Notes: generated from the letters alone by a model not told the origin. A stretch of 64,000 nucleotides of DNA from Bradyrhizobiaceae bacterium PARB1 (GCA_002256345.1 NKIY01000003.1:744001-808000); one strand, 5' to 3'; positions 47,547 to 59,036 are shown, counted from the stretch's first letter. Made by a program: numbers and translations.

Positions 47547-49349
47547 ATGGCCAAGCACCGCTACATTCTCGGTCTCAACACCTATGATCACGACGTCAGC
47601 GCCTGCCTGCTGCGCGACGGCGAGATCGCCTATGCCATCGAGAAAGAGCGAATTACCCGCGAAAAGCACGCGACGGGTTTCTATCAGGAAGTGATCGAAT
47701 ATTGTCTGCAGGCTGAAGGCATCGGCCTGCACGATGTCGAGCTGGTGGTCAGCAATTGCTACATCCTGCCGGTCCCGGAGATGGAAGACCGGCTGATCTA
47801 TCAGGACATGCCGGGCTTTCTGCCGGAATATGAACGGCAGGATGCCCGGCGGCATCCGCTGTTCCGGGCACGCAACGGCAAGGTCGCCGCCATCTCCCAC
47901 CACCTCTCCCATGCCTATAGCGCCTTTGCGGTCTCACCTTTCGAGGAAGGTGCGATCATGATCGTCGACGGCGTCGGCAGCTATCGGTCCGATGTGATGG
48001 AAAGCTATCCGCCGGAAGACGGTGGCTCGCCGCTCGCTCGCGAATCCGAGAGCTACTATACGTTCAAGGGGACCCGCCTCGATTGCATCAAGAAGGTCTG
48101 GATGGAGCCGGATCGTGGCTTTCTCAGCGACGAATTCACCAACATGCCCGGCCTTGGCGCGCTCTACAGCCGCGCCTCGACCTATGTGTTCGGCGACTGG
48201 AACAAGTGCGGTGAACTGATGGGCCTGGCGCCCTATGGCCGCCGCGAGCAATTTCCGTCGCTGATGTCGATCGAGGACAACAAGCTGACCGTTCCGCGCT
48301 GGTCGGCCGAGTTCGACCAGCCCTATATCCCGGATAGCGAGGGCAAGTGGGAAGCGAGCCCCTCGATGAAGCATTGGGAAGATCTCGCTTGGCGGGTGCA
48401 GGACGACACGGAAAAAGTGCTGCTCGCCCGTGCGCGCTGGCTGCGCGAAACCACCGGCGCAAAGAATCTCTGCGTCGCCGGCGGCGTTGCGTTGAACTGC
48501 GTTGCCAATGGCCGCATTGCGCGCGAGGCCGGGTTCGACAATGTCTGGATCCAGCCGGCCGCCGGGGACAACGGCATCGCCATCGGCTGCGCCTATTACG
48601 GCCTGCACGAGGTGCAGAAGCAGCCGCGCAGCTACGTGATGAAGCACTCCTACACCGGCCGCAACTATGACGACCGCGAAGTGGAGGCAGCGACCCAGCG
48701 CACGCTGGTGAAGGCGCAGACGAACGCCGTCCGCAGCGACGACATCTGTCGGGACACGGCGAAGCTGCTTGCCGACCAGAAGGTGATCGGCTGGTTTCAG
48801 GGCCGTTCGGAGTATGGCCCGCGGGCCCTGGGCAATCGCAGCATCATCGCCGATCCTCGCCGCGCCGAGATGAAGGACATCCTCAATTCGCGCGTGAAGC
48901 ACAGGCAACCGTTCCGGCCCTTTGCCCCGCTCGTGCTGGCCGAGCGCTGCAAGGAGATATTCGAAGGCGAAGAAGACTCCCCCTTCATGCTGATCGCCAA
49001 GCCTGTGCGGCCGGAATGGCGCGACCGCATTCCAGCCATCGTCCATGTGGATGGCACCGCGCGCGTTCAGACGGTGACCGAAGACACCAATCCGATCCTG
49101 TATCGTCTGCTCAAGGAATTCGAGGCGCTTACTGGCGTGCCGGTGCTACTCAACACGTCATTCAATGTGAAGGGTGAGCCGATCGTGGAGACACCCCGCG
49201 ATGCGATGGCGTGCTTCATCAATACGGGGATCGATCACCTGATCCTGCATGACCGGATCGTCTCGAAAACCGCCGCGCATAAGGTCGTGGCACCGTTGGT
49301 ACGGACCTATATGGACGTCGCCGGCCTGGTGATGTCGAACGTGCGATGA
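47547..49349 (+). CDS. Carbamoyltransferase, NodU/TobZ family
   Basis: 600 residues. Two-domain enzymes that transfer a carbamoyl group from carbamoyl phosphate via a carbamoyl-adenylate to a hydroxyl. The N-terminal Kae1-like domain has IEKERITREKHATGF and the metal-binding ISHHLSHAYSAF (His118, His122), MIVDGVGSYRSDV and GGVALNCVANG. The C-terminal domain has the carbamoyl phosphate/ATP site GRSEYGPRALGNRSIIADPR and FNVKGEPIVETP. Nod factor, antibiotic and polysaccharide carbamoylation are the known roles; with no nod or polyketide genes nearby the acceptor is unknown. It stands as a single gene with a bidirectional terminator after it. Confidence 0.93.
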   Translation: MAKHRYILGLNTYDHDVSACLLRDGEIAYAIEKERITREKHATGFYQEVIEYCLQAEGIGLHDVELVVSNCYILPVPEMEDRLIYQDMPGFLPEYERQDARRHPLFRARNGKVAAISHHLSHAYSAFAVSPFEEGAIMIVDGVGSYRSDVMESYPPEDGGSPLARESESYYTFKGTRLDCIKKVWMEPDRGFLSDEFTNMPGLGALYSRASTYVFGDWNKCGELMGLAPYGRREQFPSLMSIEDNKLTVPRWSAEFDQPYIPDSEGKWEASPSMKHWEDLAWRVQDDTEKVLLARARWLRETTGAKNLCVAGGVALNCVANGRIAREAGFDNVWIQPAAGDNGIAIGCAYYGLHEVQKQPRSYVMKHSYTGRNYDDREVEAATQRTLVKAQTNAVRSDDICRDTAKLLADQKVIGWFQGRSEYGPRALGNRSIIADPRRAEMKDILNSRVKHRQPFRPFAPLVLAERCKEIFEGEEDSPFMLIAKPVRPEWRDRIPAIVHVDGTARVQTVTEDTNPILYRLLKEFEALTGVPVLLNTSFNVKGEPIVETPRDAMACFINTGIDHLILHDRIVSKTAAHKVVAPLVRTYMDVAGLVMSNVR

Positions 49350-49350
49350 G

Positions 49351-49384
49351 CGAACCTCTCCCCGCGAGCGGGGAGAGGTTCGAA
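49351..49384. terminator. Bidirectional terminator between the carbamoyltransferase and chemoreceptor genes
   Basis: CGAACCTCTCCCCG pairs perfectly with CGGGGAGAGGTTCG around a short loop; the two flanking genes converge on it. Confidence 0.8.
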
Positions 49385-49386
49385 TG

Positions 49387-51066
49387 TTATGCAGCCCGCA
49401 CGGCGCTGAGGAACCTGCTGACCTCGTCCTTCAGCCGCGTCGAGTCCGACGACAGCGACTGGGCGGCCGACAGAACCTGGGTCGATGCCGAGCCGGTCTC
49501 GCTTGCACCGCGCTGGACATCGGTGATGTTGGACGACACCTGCATCGTGCCCTGCGCCGCCTGCTGGACGTTGCGCGAGATTTCCTGCGTAGCGGCCCCC
49601 TGCTCTTCCACCGCCGAGGCGATGGTGGAAGCGATCTCGGACATGCGGCCGATGGTGTCACCGATCTCCTTGATCGCACCGACCGATTCTTGCGTCGCCG
49701 CCTGGATGCCGGAAATCTGGGTCGAGATCTCACCGGTGGCCTTGGCGGTCTGCTCGGCAAGCGCTTTCACTTCGGAAGCGACGACGGCGAAGCCCCGGCC
49801 AGCTTCACCCGCGCGTGCAGCCTCAATGGTGGCATTCAACGCCAGCAGATTGGTCTGCCCCGCAATGTTATTGATGAGCTCGACGACATCGCCGATGCGG
49901 GCAGCCGCATTGGCCAATTCGCCCACCCGATCATTGGTGACGCGTGCCTGCTGAACGGCCTGGCTGGCAATATTCGCGGACTCCTGCACCTGACGGCTGA
50001 TCTCGTTGACCGAAGAAGCCATCTCCTCGGTCGCCGAGGCCACCGACTGAACATTCGTCGATGCCTGTTCCGACGCGGCGGCAACGGATGTGGTCAACTC
50101 CTGCGCACGCTCGGCTGTGGCCGTCAGAGTACCCGCGGATGCTTCAAGCTCTGTCGATGCCGAAGATACTGTCTCGACGACCTCTCCGATCATCGTCTCG
50201 AAATCGCGCGTGATCTGGTCGACGCGGCGACCGCGCTCGATCTTGGCTTCGGCATCGGCCGCAGCGGCCTCGTCGGCAGCACGCTTGTCGATGAGCGCCT
50301 GCTTGAACACCTGCAGCGTATCGGCCATCGCGCCGATTTCGGTCTTTTCACCCTGGTGAGGCACCATAGCTGTCAGATCCCCCGTACCGAGCGCCTGCAT
50401 CGGCGAGATGATCGACTTGATCCCTGCCGAAACATCACGAATCAGCAGGATCGCAGCGCCAACGCCGACGACCATCGCCAGGACAAGTGCCCCGATCACA
50501 AGCTTGATCGCGAAGCTGAAATTTTCGGCCGCAGTGACGCCAGCGGCCTGAGCGCCCTTATTGTTCAACTCGACATTTTTCTGCAACGCTTCGTCCGCCC
50601 GGAAGCCAATACGATTGACCTTCACATTCATGTCGCGGGCAGCATCACGCTCGTTCTTACGTGAGAGCGCGAGGACAGGCTTCACTGCCTCCATATATTC
50701 GGACCACAGCTTGGTGAACTCGCCGTAGAGGGCTCGCTCCTGCGGGCTCGAAATCAACGGCTCGTACTGTTTACGCGCAGTCTCCAGCATGTCGGCATAG
50801 CGGGTAAGCTGGCTGTCCTGTTCCTTGATGTCGGCATTGTCAGATGCGAGCAGATGCGCGCGAACGATCGATCGGTAGCTGATGGTCGCAGCACGGACGT
50901 CACCCAGCGTTCGGACGCTCGGCAGCCAGCTATCGACGATATCCGCAGTCGCGCTGTTGATCGCATACATCTGCTTGATAACAACGGCCCCCATGGCGGA
51001 CATTGCGAACAACAGAAACGAGACGACAATCGTGATCTTGGTGCGGATGGATAGGCTGGCAAGCAT
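49387..51066 (-). CDS. Methyl-accepting chemotaxis protein, chemoreceptor 1
   Basis: 559 residues from [14 protein letters not shown]. Membrane segments at about 11-31 and 187-209 enclose a ~155-residue periplasmic four-helix sensor; HAMP follows at ~210-262. The cytoplasmic signalling hairpin reaches its tip at [39 protein letters not shown]. It ends in VRAA with no NWETF-type pentapeptide. The sensor shows no classic ligand motif. It is the last of three receptor genes in a row on the minus strand and shares most of its signalling part with the other two. Confidence 0.93.
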   Translation of the reverse strand: MLASLSIRTKITIVVSFLLFAMSAMGAVVIKQMYAINSATADIVDSWLPSVRTLGDVRAATISYRSIVRAHLLASDNADIKEQDSQLTRYADMLETARKQYEPLISSPQERALYGEFTKLWSEYMEAVKPVLALSRKNERDAARDMNVKVNRIGFRADEALQKNVELNNKGAQAAGVTAAENFSFAIKLVIGALVLAMVVGVGAAILLIRDVSAGIKSIISPMQALGTGDLTAMVPHQGEKTEIGAMADTLQVFKQALIDKRAADEAAAADAEAKIERGRRVDQITRDFETMIGEVVETVSSASTELEASAGTLTATAERAQELTTSVAAASEQASTNVQSVASATEEMASSVNEISRQVQESANIASQAVQQARVTNDRVGELANAAARIGDVVELINNIAGQTNLLALNATIEAARAGEAGRGFAVVASEVKALAEQTAKATGEISTQISGIQAATQESVGAIKEIGDTIGRMSEIASTIASAVEEQGAATQEISRNVQQAAQGTMQVSSNITDVQRGASETGSASTQVLSAAQSLSSDSTRLKDEVSRFLSAVRAA

Positions 51067-51333
51067 GGCTGAAGGTCCCTCGGCTTTCGGCCGTTGGTGA
51101 ACGATAGGAGAGCGATATTCATGGGTTTCGGTGCGCGACGAGCATCGAGGCTGCCGCCAGAGAATCGATGACATCATGTCATCGATGGTCTCATGGTGAA
51201 ATTGCGCGCATAAAGTTAAGGAGGAGTGGATGAAGACCACTCCTCCCCTCACGCGAATACCGTCCTGCCTACACGTCTTTGCATGACAGATATGAAACCC
51301 GGAACCTGAGACTTCCGCTTTGACGGCAATGTC

Positions 51334-53337
51334 TCACGCTGCGCGCACGGTATCCAGGAATCGCCCCACTTGCTGCTTGAGCCTTCCGCTTTCAGACGAC
51401 AGCGACTGCGCCGCCGACAGCACTTGTGAGGATGCGGAGCCGGTCTCGCTGGCGCCGCGCTGGACATCGACGATATTCGACGAGACTTCACGCGTACCGT
51501 GCGCCGCCTGCTGGACGTTGCGGGCGATCTCCTGCGTCGCTGCCCCCTGCTGTTCGACGGCCGAGGCGATGGTGGAGGCGATTTCCGACATCTGACCGAT
51601 GGTCGTTCCGATTTCCTGGATCGCCGACACCGATTCGTCGGTCGCAGCCTGGATGCTGGCGATCTGCGCACTGATCTCGCCGGTGGCCTTTGCAGTCTGC
51701 TCCGCCAATGCCTTCACTTCGGCCGCCACGACGGCGAAACCGCGACCGGCATCGCCCGCGCGGGCTGCCTCGATGGTAGCGTTGAGCGCCAGGAGATTGG
51801 TCTGGCCCGCGATCGTATTGATCAGTTCGACCACGGCGCCGATACGGCCCGCCGCGCGCGACAATTCACCAACGCGATCGTTGGTCTTCTGCGCCTGGCC
51901 CACCGCGGCATTGGCAATGCGCGCGGATTCCTGCACCTGACGGCTGATCTCGTTAATCGAGGAGGTCATTTCCTCGGTCGAAGAGGCCACCGACTGCACA
52001 TTGGTCGAGGCTTCCTCTGAAGCGGCCGCAACCATGGTGGTGAGTTCCTGCGAGCGCTCTGCGGTGGAGGTGAGCATACCCGCCGAGCCTTCCAATTCGC
52101 TGGACGCGGATGACACGGCTTCGACAATCTGGCCGACGGCGACCTCGAAATCATCGGCCAGGCGGACCATGTCGCGGCGGCGCTGCAGCGCCACCTGTTG
52201 ATCCTGTGTCAGCTTCGCCTCGGCCTCCACACGCGCCTTCTCCTCAGCCTTGACCTTGAAGCCCTCGACCGCGCGAGCCATGTCGCCGACTTCATCCTTG
52301 CGGTTCAGGCCGGGCAACACCACGCTGAAATCGCCATCCGCAAGACGCTTCATGCCGGCGGTGAGGCCCGACAGCGGGCCAATGATTCCACGCGCGATCA
52401 AAAAGGCGATGGCCAGACCGATCACGGTGGAGGCTGCCGCGACGAGCGTCTGCAGCGTGGTGGTGCTCGAAATCCGATCATTGGTCGCAGCCACGGTCTG
52501 TGATTGAGCCTGCTGGATGTCCGTCTTGACGACCTCGACCCGTGCGATGGCATTGACAATGAGCGGACTGATCGACTTGTTGAAGATCGCATCCGACGTC
52601 TGCATGGCGGCGGCCGCCTTTTCGAACAGCGATGCGTAGCTCTTGAGATTGCTGCGAATGGTGCCGAACAGCGCGCTGAGCGTCGGCGGCATCTGCATCT
52701 TTTCCATCTCGCCGATCTGCTGCTCGGCAATGCGGACGTGGTCCTTGAAGGACTCGATGTGCTTCTCGTCACGGCTGCTGAAGAAGCGCCAGTTGGCGAT
52801 CTGCACCATCAGCGTATCGGCTTCGAGCTTGGTCGATCCTTGACCATACGTCGTGTTGCGTGTGCTGATCGTGAGCTTGCGCAGGCTGGACGACAGCTTG
52901 TCGCCAGCCTCCTGCAACACTTCACGCCCGGCCACGACTTGCTTGACCGCATCGCCCAGCGCCTGCCGCTGTTTGGTCACCTCGGCAAGATCCTGCGCGA
53001 TCGCCTGATAAACCGCCCGCCGTTGTTCCGAGCGGCTCGCCTTCATCACCGTGTCGACACTGGTCGCCAGATTGGCCAGACGCTTGTCCGCATCGGCAAT
53101 CGCCGCGTCATCCTGATCGAAGGAATAGCGCAAGATGGCACCGCGCACCGCGTGCAGCTCCGACGCCACTTCGGCAGCACGGATGGTGTTGCTGGACTGC
53201 ACCGTCATGGAGCCGACCCGCGTCCCGATTTCCGCCATCTGCCAGACAGCGAAGCCAGAACTCGCCAGCCCGAACAGCACCAAGGCGCCGAAACCGCCAT
53301 ACAGGCGACCACGGATGCGAAGATTGAGCAGTGGCAT
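51334..53337 (-). CDS. Methyl-accepting chemotaxis protein, chemoreceptor 2
   Basis: 667 residues from [15 protein letters not shown]; an AAGGA lies nine bases before this ATG, whereas an ATG three codons upstream sits directly on it. One membrane segment near 13-34, then a long periplasmic helical region of ~260 residues (HBM-like bimodular sensor, with [23 protein letters not shown]), and a second segment near 298-320. HAMP and the signalling hairpin follow. HBM receptors elsewhere bind organic acids. Signalling tip is identical in most residues to receptor 3, including [21 protein letters not shown]. Confidence 0.92.
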   Translation of the reverse strand: MPLLNLRIRGRLYGGFGALVLFGLASSGFAVWQMAEIGTRVGSMTVQSSNTIRAAEVASELHAVRGAILRYSFDQDDAAIADADKRLANLATSVDTVMKASRSEQRRAVYQAIAQDLAEVTKQRQALGDAVKQVVAGREVLQEAGDKLSSSLRKLTISTRNTTYGQGSTKLEADTLMVQIANWRFFSSRDEKHIESFKDHVRIAEQQIGEMEKMQMPPTLSALFGTIRSNLKSYASLFEKAAAAMQTSDAIFNKSISPLIVNAIARVEVVKTDIQQAQSQTVAATNDRISSTTTLQTLVAAASTVIGLAIAFLIARGIIGPLSGLTAGMKRLADGDFSVVLPGLNRKDEVGDMARAVEGFKVKAEEKARVEAEAKLTQDQQVALQRRRDMVRLADDFEVAVGQIVEAVSSASSELEGSAGMLTSTAERSQELTTMVAAASEEASTNVQSVASSTEEMTSSINEISRQVQESARIANAAVGQAQKTNDRVGELSRAAGRIGAVVELINTIAGQTNLLALNATIEAARAGDAGRGFAVVAAEVKALAEQTAKATGEISAQIASIQAATDESVSAIQEIGTTIGQMSEIASTIASAVEQQGAATQEIARNVQQAAHGTREVSSNIVDVQRGASETGSASSQVLSAAQSLSSESGRLKQQVGRFLDTVRAA

Positions 53338-53368
53338 TACCGGCATTCCTTACTGGATCGACGAAACG

Positions 53369-55399
53369 TTAGGCGGCCCGGACGGAGTCCAGGAATCGTC
53401 CGACTTCGAGCTTGAGGCGCCCGCTCTCGCTGGACAGCGACTGTGCGGCCGAGAGAACCTGGGACGAGGCCGAGCCAGTCGCTGTGGCTCCGCGCTGCAC
53501 GTCGGCGATATTGGCGCTCACCTGCATGGTGCCGTGCGCCGCCTGCTGAACGTTGCGCGCAATTTCCTGGGTCGCTGCGCCCTGTTGCTCGACTGCGGAG
53601 GCGATGGTCGAGGCGATCTCGGACATGCGGCCGATGGTGTTGCCGATCTCGGCAATCGCATTCACCGACTCCCGCGTCGCCGTCTGGATGCCGGAAATAT
53701 GGTGGGAGATTTCGCTGGTTGCTTTGGCGGTCTGCTCGGCAAGCGCCTTTACTTCGGAAGCCACGACCGCAAAGCCGCGTCCGGCATCGCCGGCACGGGC
53801 TGCTTCGATGGTCGCATTCAGAGCCAGCAGATTGGTCTGGCCGGCAATGGTGTTGATCAACTCGACCACGTCGCCGATGCGCGCCGCGGCCTTCGTAAGC
53901 TCGGCAACTCGCTCATTGGTCTTGCGGGCCTGCTCGACTGCGGAATTGGAGATTCCGGCCGACTCCTGCACCTGCCGGCTGATCTCATTGATCGAGGACG
54001 ACATCTCTTCAGTCGATGAAGCCACCGCCTGGACATTCCCCGATGCTTCATCGGACGCGCTTGCAACTGCAACGGTCAGCTGCTTGGCTTGCTCCGCCGT
54101 CGCCGTCAGGCCACCTGCAGACGCTTCCAGTTGTGACGAAGCCGAGGAGACGTTATCGACGATGTTGCCCACGGCGCGCTCGAAGCCATCGGCAAGTTCG
54201 GCCATTTCGCGCCGACGCGCCGCTGCCGCCAGACTGTCCTGATCAACCCGCGCCGCGGCTTCATCGCGCGCCTTGCGTTCGGCGTTGTCCCGGATCACCG
54301 ACACGGTCTTGGCTATGTCGCCGATCTCGTCACCGCGCCGCGCGCCGGGAATCGTCACATCGAGGTCTCCGCCAGCCATCCTGCTCATGGCCGCATTGAG
54401 ACGGGTCATCGGTCGGGCAACACCGAAGAAGCTGAACATCATCGATCCGATCAGTACGGCGACGGCAGCGCAACCAAGCGCCAGATTGATCTGGACAGAG
54501 CGATCCATAATCCCGGCAGCCTGATTGCGGGCTTCGGTCACGGACGTCTTCGCAGTAGCAACGGCCGCTGAAACGAGTTCGCCGGCCGACGCGGCCGTCG
54601 GCGCCAGCTTCTTGCGTACGATGTCAGTCTTCTGGTCATTGATCTGGATGGCTTCGTCGGTCGCCGTCATGAATTTCCGCATGTCGGCGCTGAGCTGGGT
54701 GAGTCCGTTCTGCACCAGCTCGCTATCTTCGATCACGCTGGCCTTGGCGAGCGCATCATTCAGCACCTTTGCCTTGGTGACGATCAATCCCTTCTGAACG
54801 ATCTCGTTCAGCGAGGCATAGCGCCAGGCGGCAGCTTGTACGGCATTGACGGCGTTGTCTGCCATCTTGAGCTGGTTATCGACTTCAGCCCAGCTCTTCG
54901 CCTCGTTCACCGCGGTGGTGAGGCGCATCTGTTCAAGATGCCTGTTCCAGTCGAGCACCGCGACGTTGCGCGTACGATAAAGGTCCAGCAATTTCTTCTG
55001 CAGGACCGCGACTTCGTCGGCGGCCGTGACGTAGGATGCTGTCAACGCCTTGATGTTCGCGAAGTTGTCCCGGTTTTCCTGTCGAAGGGCAATGGCGATG
55101 TTGCGGTCCAGAATCGCATCCTGCGCCTTTTTCGCCGCCCTGATCTCGGCGATGCTCCTGTCCATGTCGGGCGTGGTGATCGCGATGCGCAGGCTCTGGC
55201 TGGCCGTCTGCATGCTGTGCATCAGCGCATCTGCCTCACGCGCACCATCCGCGATCTCTTGCTGCACATCGGCCCGGCGATTGGCGTCGGAGATTTCGGT
55301 CTCCGTATGCGTCTGATTGGCGACGACCCCGATCGACAGCAGGATGCCGATCAATCCGGCCAAACCGAGCTTGTTGCCGACGCGATTGATCTTCACCAT
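53369..55399 (-). CDS. Methyl-accepting chemotaxis protein, chemoreceptor 3
   Basis: 676 residues from [18 protein letters not shown]. Membrane segments near 10-27 and 298-320 enclose a long periplasmic helical sensor (HBM-like). HAMP then signalling hairpin, ending VRAA. Start was set at the second ATG, which has a GGGAAG-type site before it. The gap to receptor 2 is only 31 bases, so these two are probably one transcript; receptor 1 follows after a gap of 267 bases. Confidence 0.92.
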   Translation of the reverse strand: MVKINRVGNKLGLAGLIGILLSIGVVANQTHTETEISDANRRADVQQEIADGAREADALMHSMQTASQSLRIAITTPDMDRSIAEIRAAKKAQDAILDRNIAIALRQENRDNFANIKALTASYVTAADEVAVLQKKLLDLYRTRNVAVLDWNRHLEQMRLTTAVNEAKSWAEVDNQLKMADNAVNAVQAAAWRYASLNEIVQKGLIVTKAKVLNDALAKASVIEDSELVQNGLTQLSADMRKFMTATDEAIQINDQKTDIVRKKLAPTAASAGELVSAAVATAKTSVTEARNQAAGIMDRSVQINLALGCAAVAVLIGSMMFSFFGVARPMTRLNAAMSRMAGGDLDVTIPGARRGDEIGDIAKTVSVIRDNAERKARDEAAARVDQDSLAAAARRREMAELADGFERAVGNIVDNVSSASSQLEASAGGLTATAEQAKQLTVAVASASDEASGNVQAVASSTEEMSSSINEISRQVQESAGISNSAVEQARKTNERVAELTKAAARIGDVVELINTIAGQTNLLALNATIEAARAGDAGRGFAVVASEVKALAEQTAKATSEISHHISGIQTATRESVNAIAEIGNTIGRMSEIASTIASAVEQQGAATQEIARNVQQAAHGTMQVSANIADVQRGATATGSASSQVLSAAQSLSSESGRLKLEVGRFLDSVRAA

Positions 55400-55695
55400 G
55401 CCACTCACTTCCCGGAACGGCACGAGCCGGCTCGCGCGCAGACAAAGCCTGCACGGCTCAAGGCGGCACTGCCCGACAGACGAAAACGACGGAAATATTC
55501 AAGCAGCAACGGAACATACGCTGCCCGCAAGAACGATGACCTGAGAGGTCTTAGGGATCAGCCGCGAACCGCGCGGGCCTGTTCTCGCGGGTTCAGGAAT
55601 ACCACCGCATTCCTGACGCAATCGTTAATTGTGCGACCGGATGGCGTCCACCGCCCTGCACAAATGTCGTGCAGCAGCCGATGAAATCGCAAGCT

Positions 55696-56433
55696 TCAAT
55701 GCGACAGGATTTTCGACAGGAACTGCTGCGCACGATCGCTGCGCGGATGGCCGAAAAAGTCTTCCTTCTGAGCATCCTCGACGATCTCGCCAGCATCCAT
55801 GAAGATGACGCGGTTGGCGACCTTTTTGGCGAACCCCATTTCATGGGTCACGACCATCATCGTCATGCCTTCCCGGGCGAGCTCGACCATGACGTCGAGC
55901 ACTTCATTGATCATCTCGGGATCCAGCGCCGAGGTCGGTTCGTCGAACAGCATGCAGATCGGGTCCATCACCAGAGCGCGGGCGATGGCGACGCGCTGCT
56001 GCTGGCCACCGGAAAGCTGGCCCGGATATTTCTCCGCATGCGCGGTCAGACCGACGCGCTCCAGCATCGCCATTGCCTTCTTGCGCGCCGCGTCTTCCTT
56101 GCGGCCGAGCACGATGGTTTGACCGAGGCAGAGATTCTCGACGATCTTGAGATGCGGAAACAATTCGAAGTGCTGGAACACCATGCCGACGCGCGACCGC
56201 AGCTTCGGCAGATCCTTCTTCATTTTGGTGACATCGAGCCCGTCAACGGTAATGGTGCCTTCCTGCACCGGCTCCAGCGCATTGACCGTCTTGATGAGTG
56301 TCGACTTGCCCGAGCCCGATGGACCGCAAACGACGACGACCTCGCCCTTCTCTACTTGGGTCGTGCAGTTCTTCAGCACCTGAAACTGCGGATTGTACCA
56401 CTTGCTGACTTTGTCGAGGGTGATCATGGGCAT
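55696..56433 (-). CDS. gltL: Amino-acid ABC transporter ATP-binding protein (GltL)
   Basis: 245 residues. Walker [12 protein letters not shown]-loop HFELFPHL, signature [15 protein letters not shown], Walker [14 protein letters not shown] and the switch His in VVTHEMGFA. Polar amino-acid importer subfamily, powering glutamate/aspartate-type uptake. Last of four genes read gltI-gltJ-gltK-gltL. Confidence 0.93.
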   Translation of the reverse strand: MPMITLDKVSKWYNPQFQVLKNCTTQVEKGEVVVVCGPSGSGKSTLIKTVNALEPVQEGTITVDGLDVTKMKKDLPKLRSRVGMVFQHFELFPHLKIVENLCLGQTIVLGRKEDAARKKAMAMLERVGLTAHAEKYPGQLSGGQQQRVAIARALVMDPICMLFDEPTSALDPEMINEVLDVMVELAREGMTMMVVTHEMGFAKKVANRVIFMDAGEIVEDAQKEDFFGHPRSDRAQQFLSKILSH

Positions 56434-56449
56434 GGGACAACCGTGCTGA

Positions 56450-57142
56450 CTAGCGGATGATGCTGATGCGCTTTTGCAAACGCTTCACGAAGAACGAGGC
56501 AGTAAAGCTGATCGCGAAATAGACCACGGCCGCGAACAGATACATTTCAGTAAGACGGCCATCGCGCTGCGCGACCTTGGAGGCTGCGCCAAGAAAGTCC
56601 GTGATCGACAGCACATAGACCAGCGACGTGTCCTGAAACAGCACGATGGTCTGGGTGAAGATCACGGGCAGCATGTTACGAAACGCCTGCGGCAGCACGA
56701 CGTAGCGCATCACTTCGCGGTAGTTGAAGCCAACGGCGTAGCCCGCCATCACCTGCCCGCGCGGCACCGACTGGATGCCGGCACGCATAATCTCGGCGAA
56801 GTACGCCGCCTCGAACAGCGTGAAGGTGATGATGGTCGATGTATAGGCTCCGACCTGAACCGGCTGGTCGGCCTGTATGATCCATTGCCCGATATAGGGG
56901 CTGAGGAAGTAGAACAGAAAGATCACCAGCACCAACGGCAGCGAGCGCATCAGGTTGACATAGCTGGCGGCAATGCCGGAGAGCACCGCATTCGACGATA
57001 ACCGCATCATCGCGATCAGCGTGCCAAGGATGAGGCCGAAGAAAGTCGCAATCGCCGTCAGGGTCAGGGTGAAGACCATGCCCTGATAGAAGAGATAGGG
57101 AAGGCTGCGCCAAATGACATCGAAATCGAATGTGCTGAACAT
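56450..57142 (-). CDS. gltK: Amino-acid ABC transporter permease (GltK)
   Basis: 230 residues of the HisM/GltK type. The membrane-embedded EAA loop is [43 protein letters not shown]. Five membrane segments expected. A GTG directly following the gltJ stop gives one residue more; the ATG is taken. Pairs with GltJ to form the channel. Confidence 0.92.
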   Translation of the reverse strand: MFSTFDFDVIWRSLPYLFYQGMVFTLTLTAIATFFGLILGTLIAMMRLSSNAVLSGIAASYVNLMRSLPLVLVIFLFYFLSPYIGQWIIQADQPVQVGAYTSTIITFTLFEAAYFAEIMRAGIQSVPRGQVMAGYAVGFNYREVMRYVVLPQAFRNMLPVIFTQTIVLFQDTSLVYVLSITDFLGAASKVAQRDGRLTEMYLFAAVVYFAISFTASFFVKRLQKRISIIR

Positions 57143-57145
57143 CAC

Positions 57146-57877
57146 TTATTTCCCCACATTGAAGCCGGGGATGACCAGCCGTTTCTCGATCAAACGCATG
57201 CCGATCGTGACGACGGCGCTCAGCAGCAGATACATGCCCGCCGCAGCCGTGAATGCCTCGAAGACCTGAAACGAGAATTCCTGCATCGAGCGGGCCTGCG
57301 CAGTGAGCTCAAGCACACCGATGGTCAGCGCGGGCGCCGTATTCTTGATGGTGTTCAGGAATTCCGAAGTCAGCGGCGGAAAGATGATGCGATAGGCCAG
57401 CGGCAGCAGGATGTAGCGATAGGTCTGCCAGGTGGTGAGGCCGATCGCCGTGCCAGCCATCCGCTGCCCCTTGGGCAATGCATTGATGCCGGCGGTGACC
57501 TGCGTGGCTACGCGTGACGACATATAGAAGCCAAGCCCGAGCATCGCGGCAACAAAAGGCCCGTTGCGGAGCTGCTTGACCCAGGTGCCGAGATCACCCG
57601 GCAGTAACTCGGGTACCACGAAAAACCAGATGAAGAGCTGGACCAGCAGCGGAACGTTGCGGAACAGCTCGATGTAAGCATTACCGATGCGGACCGGCCA
57701 GCGCGACGGCAGCGTGCGCATGATGCCGATCAATGAACCGAGGATGAAGGCAATCGCCCAGGCGGAGAGTGCCAGAATGATCGTGATCTTGAGGCCGCTC
57801 ATCAGGGACGCGAAATAGGTCCCGGTCGCGTCCGGCGTTTGCTCCCAGAAGATGCCCCAGTTCCAGTTGTAGTTCAC
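57146..57877 (-). CDS. gltJ: Amino-acid ABC transporter permease (GltJ)
   Basis: 243 residues. The EAA loop is TAGINALPKGQRMAGTAIGLTTWQTYRYILLPLAYRIIFPP, and the ELFRNVPLLVQLFIW signature precedes it. GTG start. Directly abuts gltK. The size of both permeases fits gltJK, not the longer aapQM proteins of rhizobia. Confidence 0.92.
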   Translation of the reverse strand: MNYNWNWGIFWEQTPDATGTYFASLMSGLKITIILALSAWAIAFILGSLIGIMRTLPSRWPVRIGNAYIELFRNVPLLVQLFIWFFVVPELLPGDLGTWVKQLRNGPFVAAMLGLGFYMSSRVATQVTAGINALPKGQRMAGTAIGLTTWQTYRYILLPLAYRIIFPPLTSEFLNTIKNTAPALTIGVLELTAQARSMQEFSFQVFEAFTAAAGMYLLLSAVVTIGMRLIEKRLVIPGFNVGK

Positions 57878-57912
57878 ACAGCGCCCCCGATACGCGAATC
57901 CAGTCGAACACT

Positions 57913-58101
57913 ATGCAATGGCTGGGCCATTGCATTCTTCCTTCTCCCGGCTTGCGGGGAGGAGGTGACCCGAGCTTGCGGAGCAAGTTCGGGTCGGAGG
58001 GTGCTCTCCGCAGGCTCGAAGCGCGTGGAGAATCGTCCTCACCCGCCATTCACATGCTCTGCATGCAAATGGCGCCCTCTCCCCGGACGCGGGGAGAGGG
58101 C
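57913..58101. repeat. Tandem hairpins between gltI and gltJ
   Basis: A perfect 10-base hairpin ATGCAATGGC/GCCATTGCAT (57913-57935) and a perfect 11-base one GCCCTCTCCCC/GGGGAGAGGGC (58074-58101) flank further GCTTGCGGAGCAAG-type pairing. No T run follows, so it looks like a REP-type RNA-stability element and not a terminator. Confidence 0.7.
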
Positions 58102-58112
58102 AAGAACGCAGC

Positions 58113-59036
58113 TTAGAGATACGCGTCGGGATCGGGCGAATCCGACGGCTTGGCAAATGCCTTGGTCTGCTCCGGGCCCATCGGCACATTGAGATTCAGA
58201 CCCTTCGGCGGAATCTTCTGCATGAACCATTTGTCGTAGAGCTTGGCGCCTTCCGGGCTCTTGTAGAGTTCGGCAGTGGCCGCATCTGCGACCTTCTTGA
58301 ACGCGTCGTCGCCCTTGCGCAGCATGATGCCGTAAGGCTCGGGCTTGGAGAACGCATCCTTGGAAATGACATAGGCATTCGGATCGCGCGCGCCGGCCGC
58401 GAGCGAAGCGAGAAGGATATCATCCATCACGAAGGCGGCAGCACGATCGGTTTCAACCATCAGGAACGCTTCGGCGTGATCCTTGGCCGGCACGATGTTG
58501 ATACCGAGATTGCGCGCGGCATTCACTTCGGTGAGCTGCTTGATATTGGTCGTGCCGGATGTCGAGACTACCGTCTTGCCTTTCAGATCGTCGATCTTCT
58601 CGAGCTTTGCGGTCTTCTTGGAAACGAAACGGCTGGCGGTGAGGAAGTGTGTGTTGGTGAACCACACCTGCTTCTGGCGTTCCACATTGTTGGTGGTCGA
58701 GCCGCATTCGAGATCGACGGTGCCATTGGCGATCAGCGGAATGCGCGTCGCCGAGGTGACCGGATTGAGCTTCACTTCGATCTTGTCGTTCTTCAGCTCT
58801 TTCTTCACGGCTTCGACGATCTTGTAACAGATGTCCATGGCGAAGCCGACGGGCTTCTGATTGTCATCCAGATAAGAGAACGGCACCGAGGAATCGCGGA
58901 AGCCGATGGTGATGGCGCCGGTATCCTTGATCTTCTTGAGCGTGCCGGTGAGCTCCTGCGCACTCGCATTGGTCGCAAAGCCCTGGGCCGCGAAAGCGGC
59001 GGCGACCACAGTCCCTAACAGAAAAAGTCGTTTCAT
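58113..59036 (-). CDS. gltI: Amino-acid ABC transporter substrate-binding protein (GltI)
   Basis: 307 residues with a signal peptide (MKRLFLLGTVVAAAFAAQG...SAQ). SBP family 3 signatures: GAITIGFRDSSVPFSYLDDNQKPVGFAMDIC and GTVDLECGSTTNNVERQ. Periplasmic binding protein of the glutamate/aspartate class by similarity; ligand not proved. GAGGAGAGGG before the ATG is a strong ribosome site. Separated from the permeases by 235 bases of hairpins, which may let the binding protein be made in excess. Confidence 0.92.
   Translation of the reverse strand: MKRLFLLGTVVAAAFAAQGFATNASAQELTGTLKKIKDTGAITIGFRDSSVPFSYLDDNQKPVGFAMDICYKIVEAVKKELKNDKIEVKLNPVTSATRIPLIANGTVDLECGSTTNNVERQKQVWFTNTHFLTASRFVSKKTAKLEKIDDLKGKTVVSTSGTTNIKQLTEVNAARNLGINIVPAKDHAEAFLMVETDRAAAFVMDDILLASLAAGARDPNAYVISKDAFSKPEPYGIMLRKGDDAFKKVADAATAELYKSPEGAKLYDKWFMQKIPPKGLNLNVPMGPEQTKAFAKPSDSPDPDAYL

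Noticed and set aside
47934-49046. A 370-codon minus-strand frame inside the carbamoyltransferase gene
   Set aside because: Antisense of conserved catalytic motifs; no independent support.
49387-55399. Repeated DNA in the receptor genes as a CRISPR or transposon signal
   Set aside because: It is explained by conserved receptor signalling domains in three complete genes.
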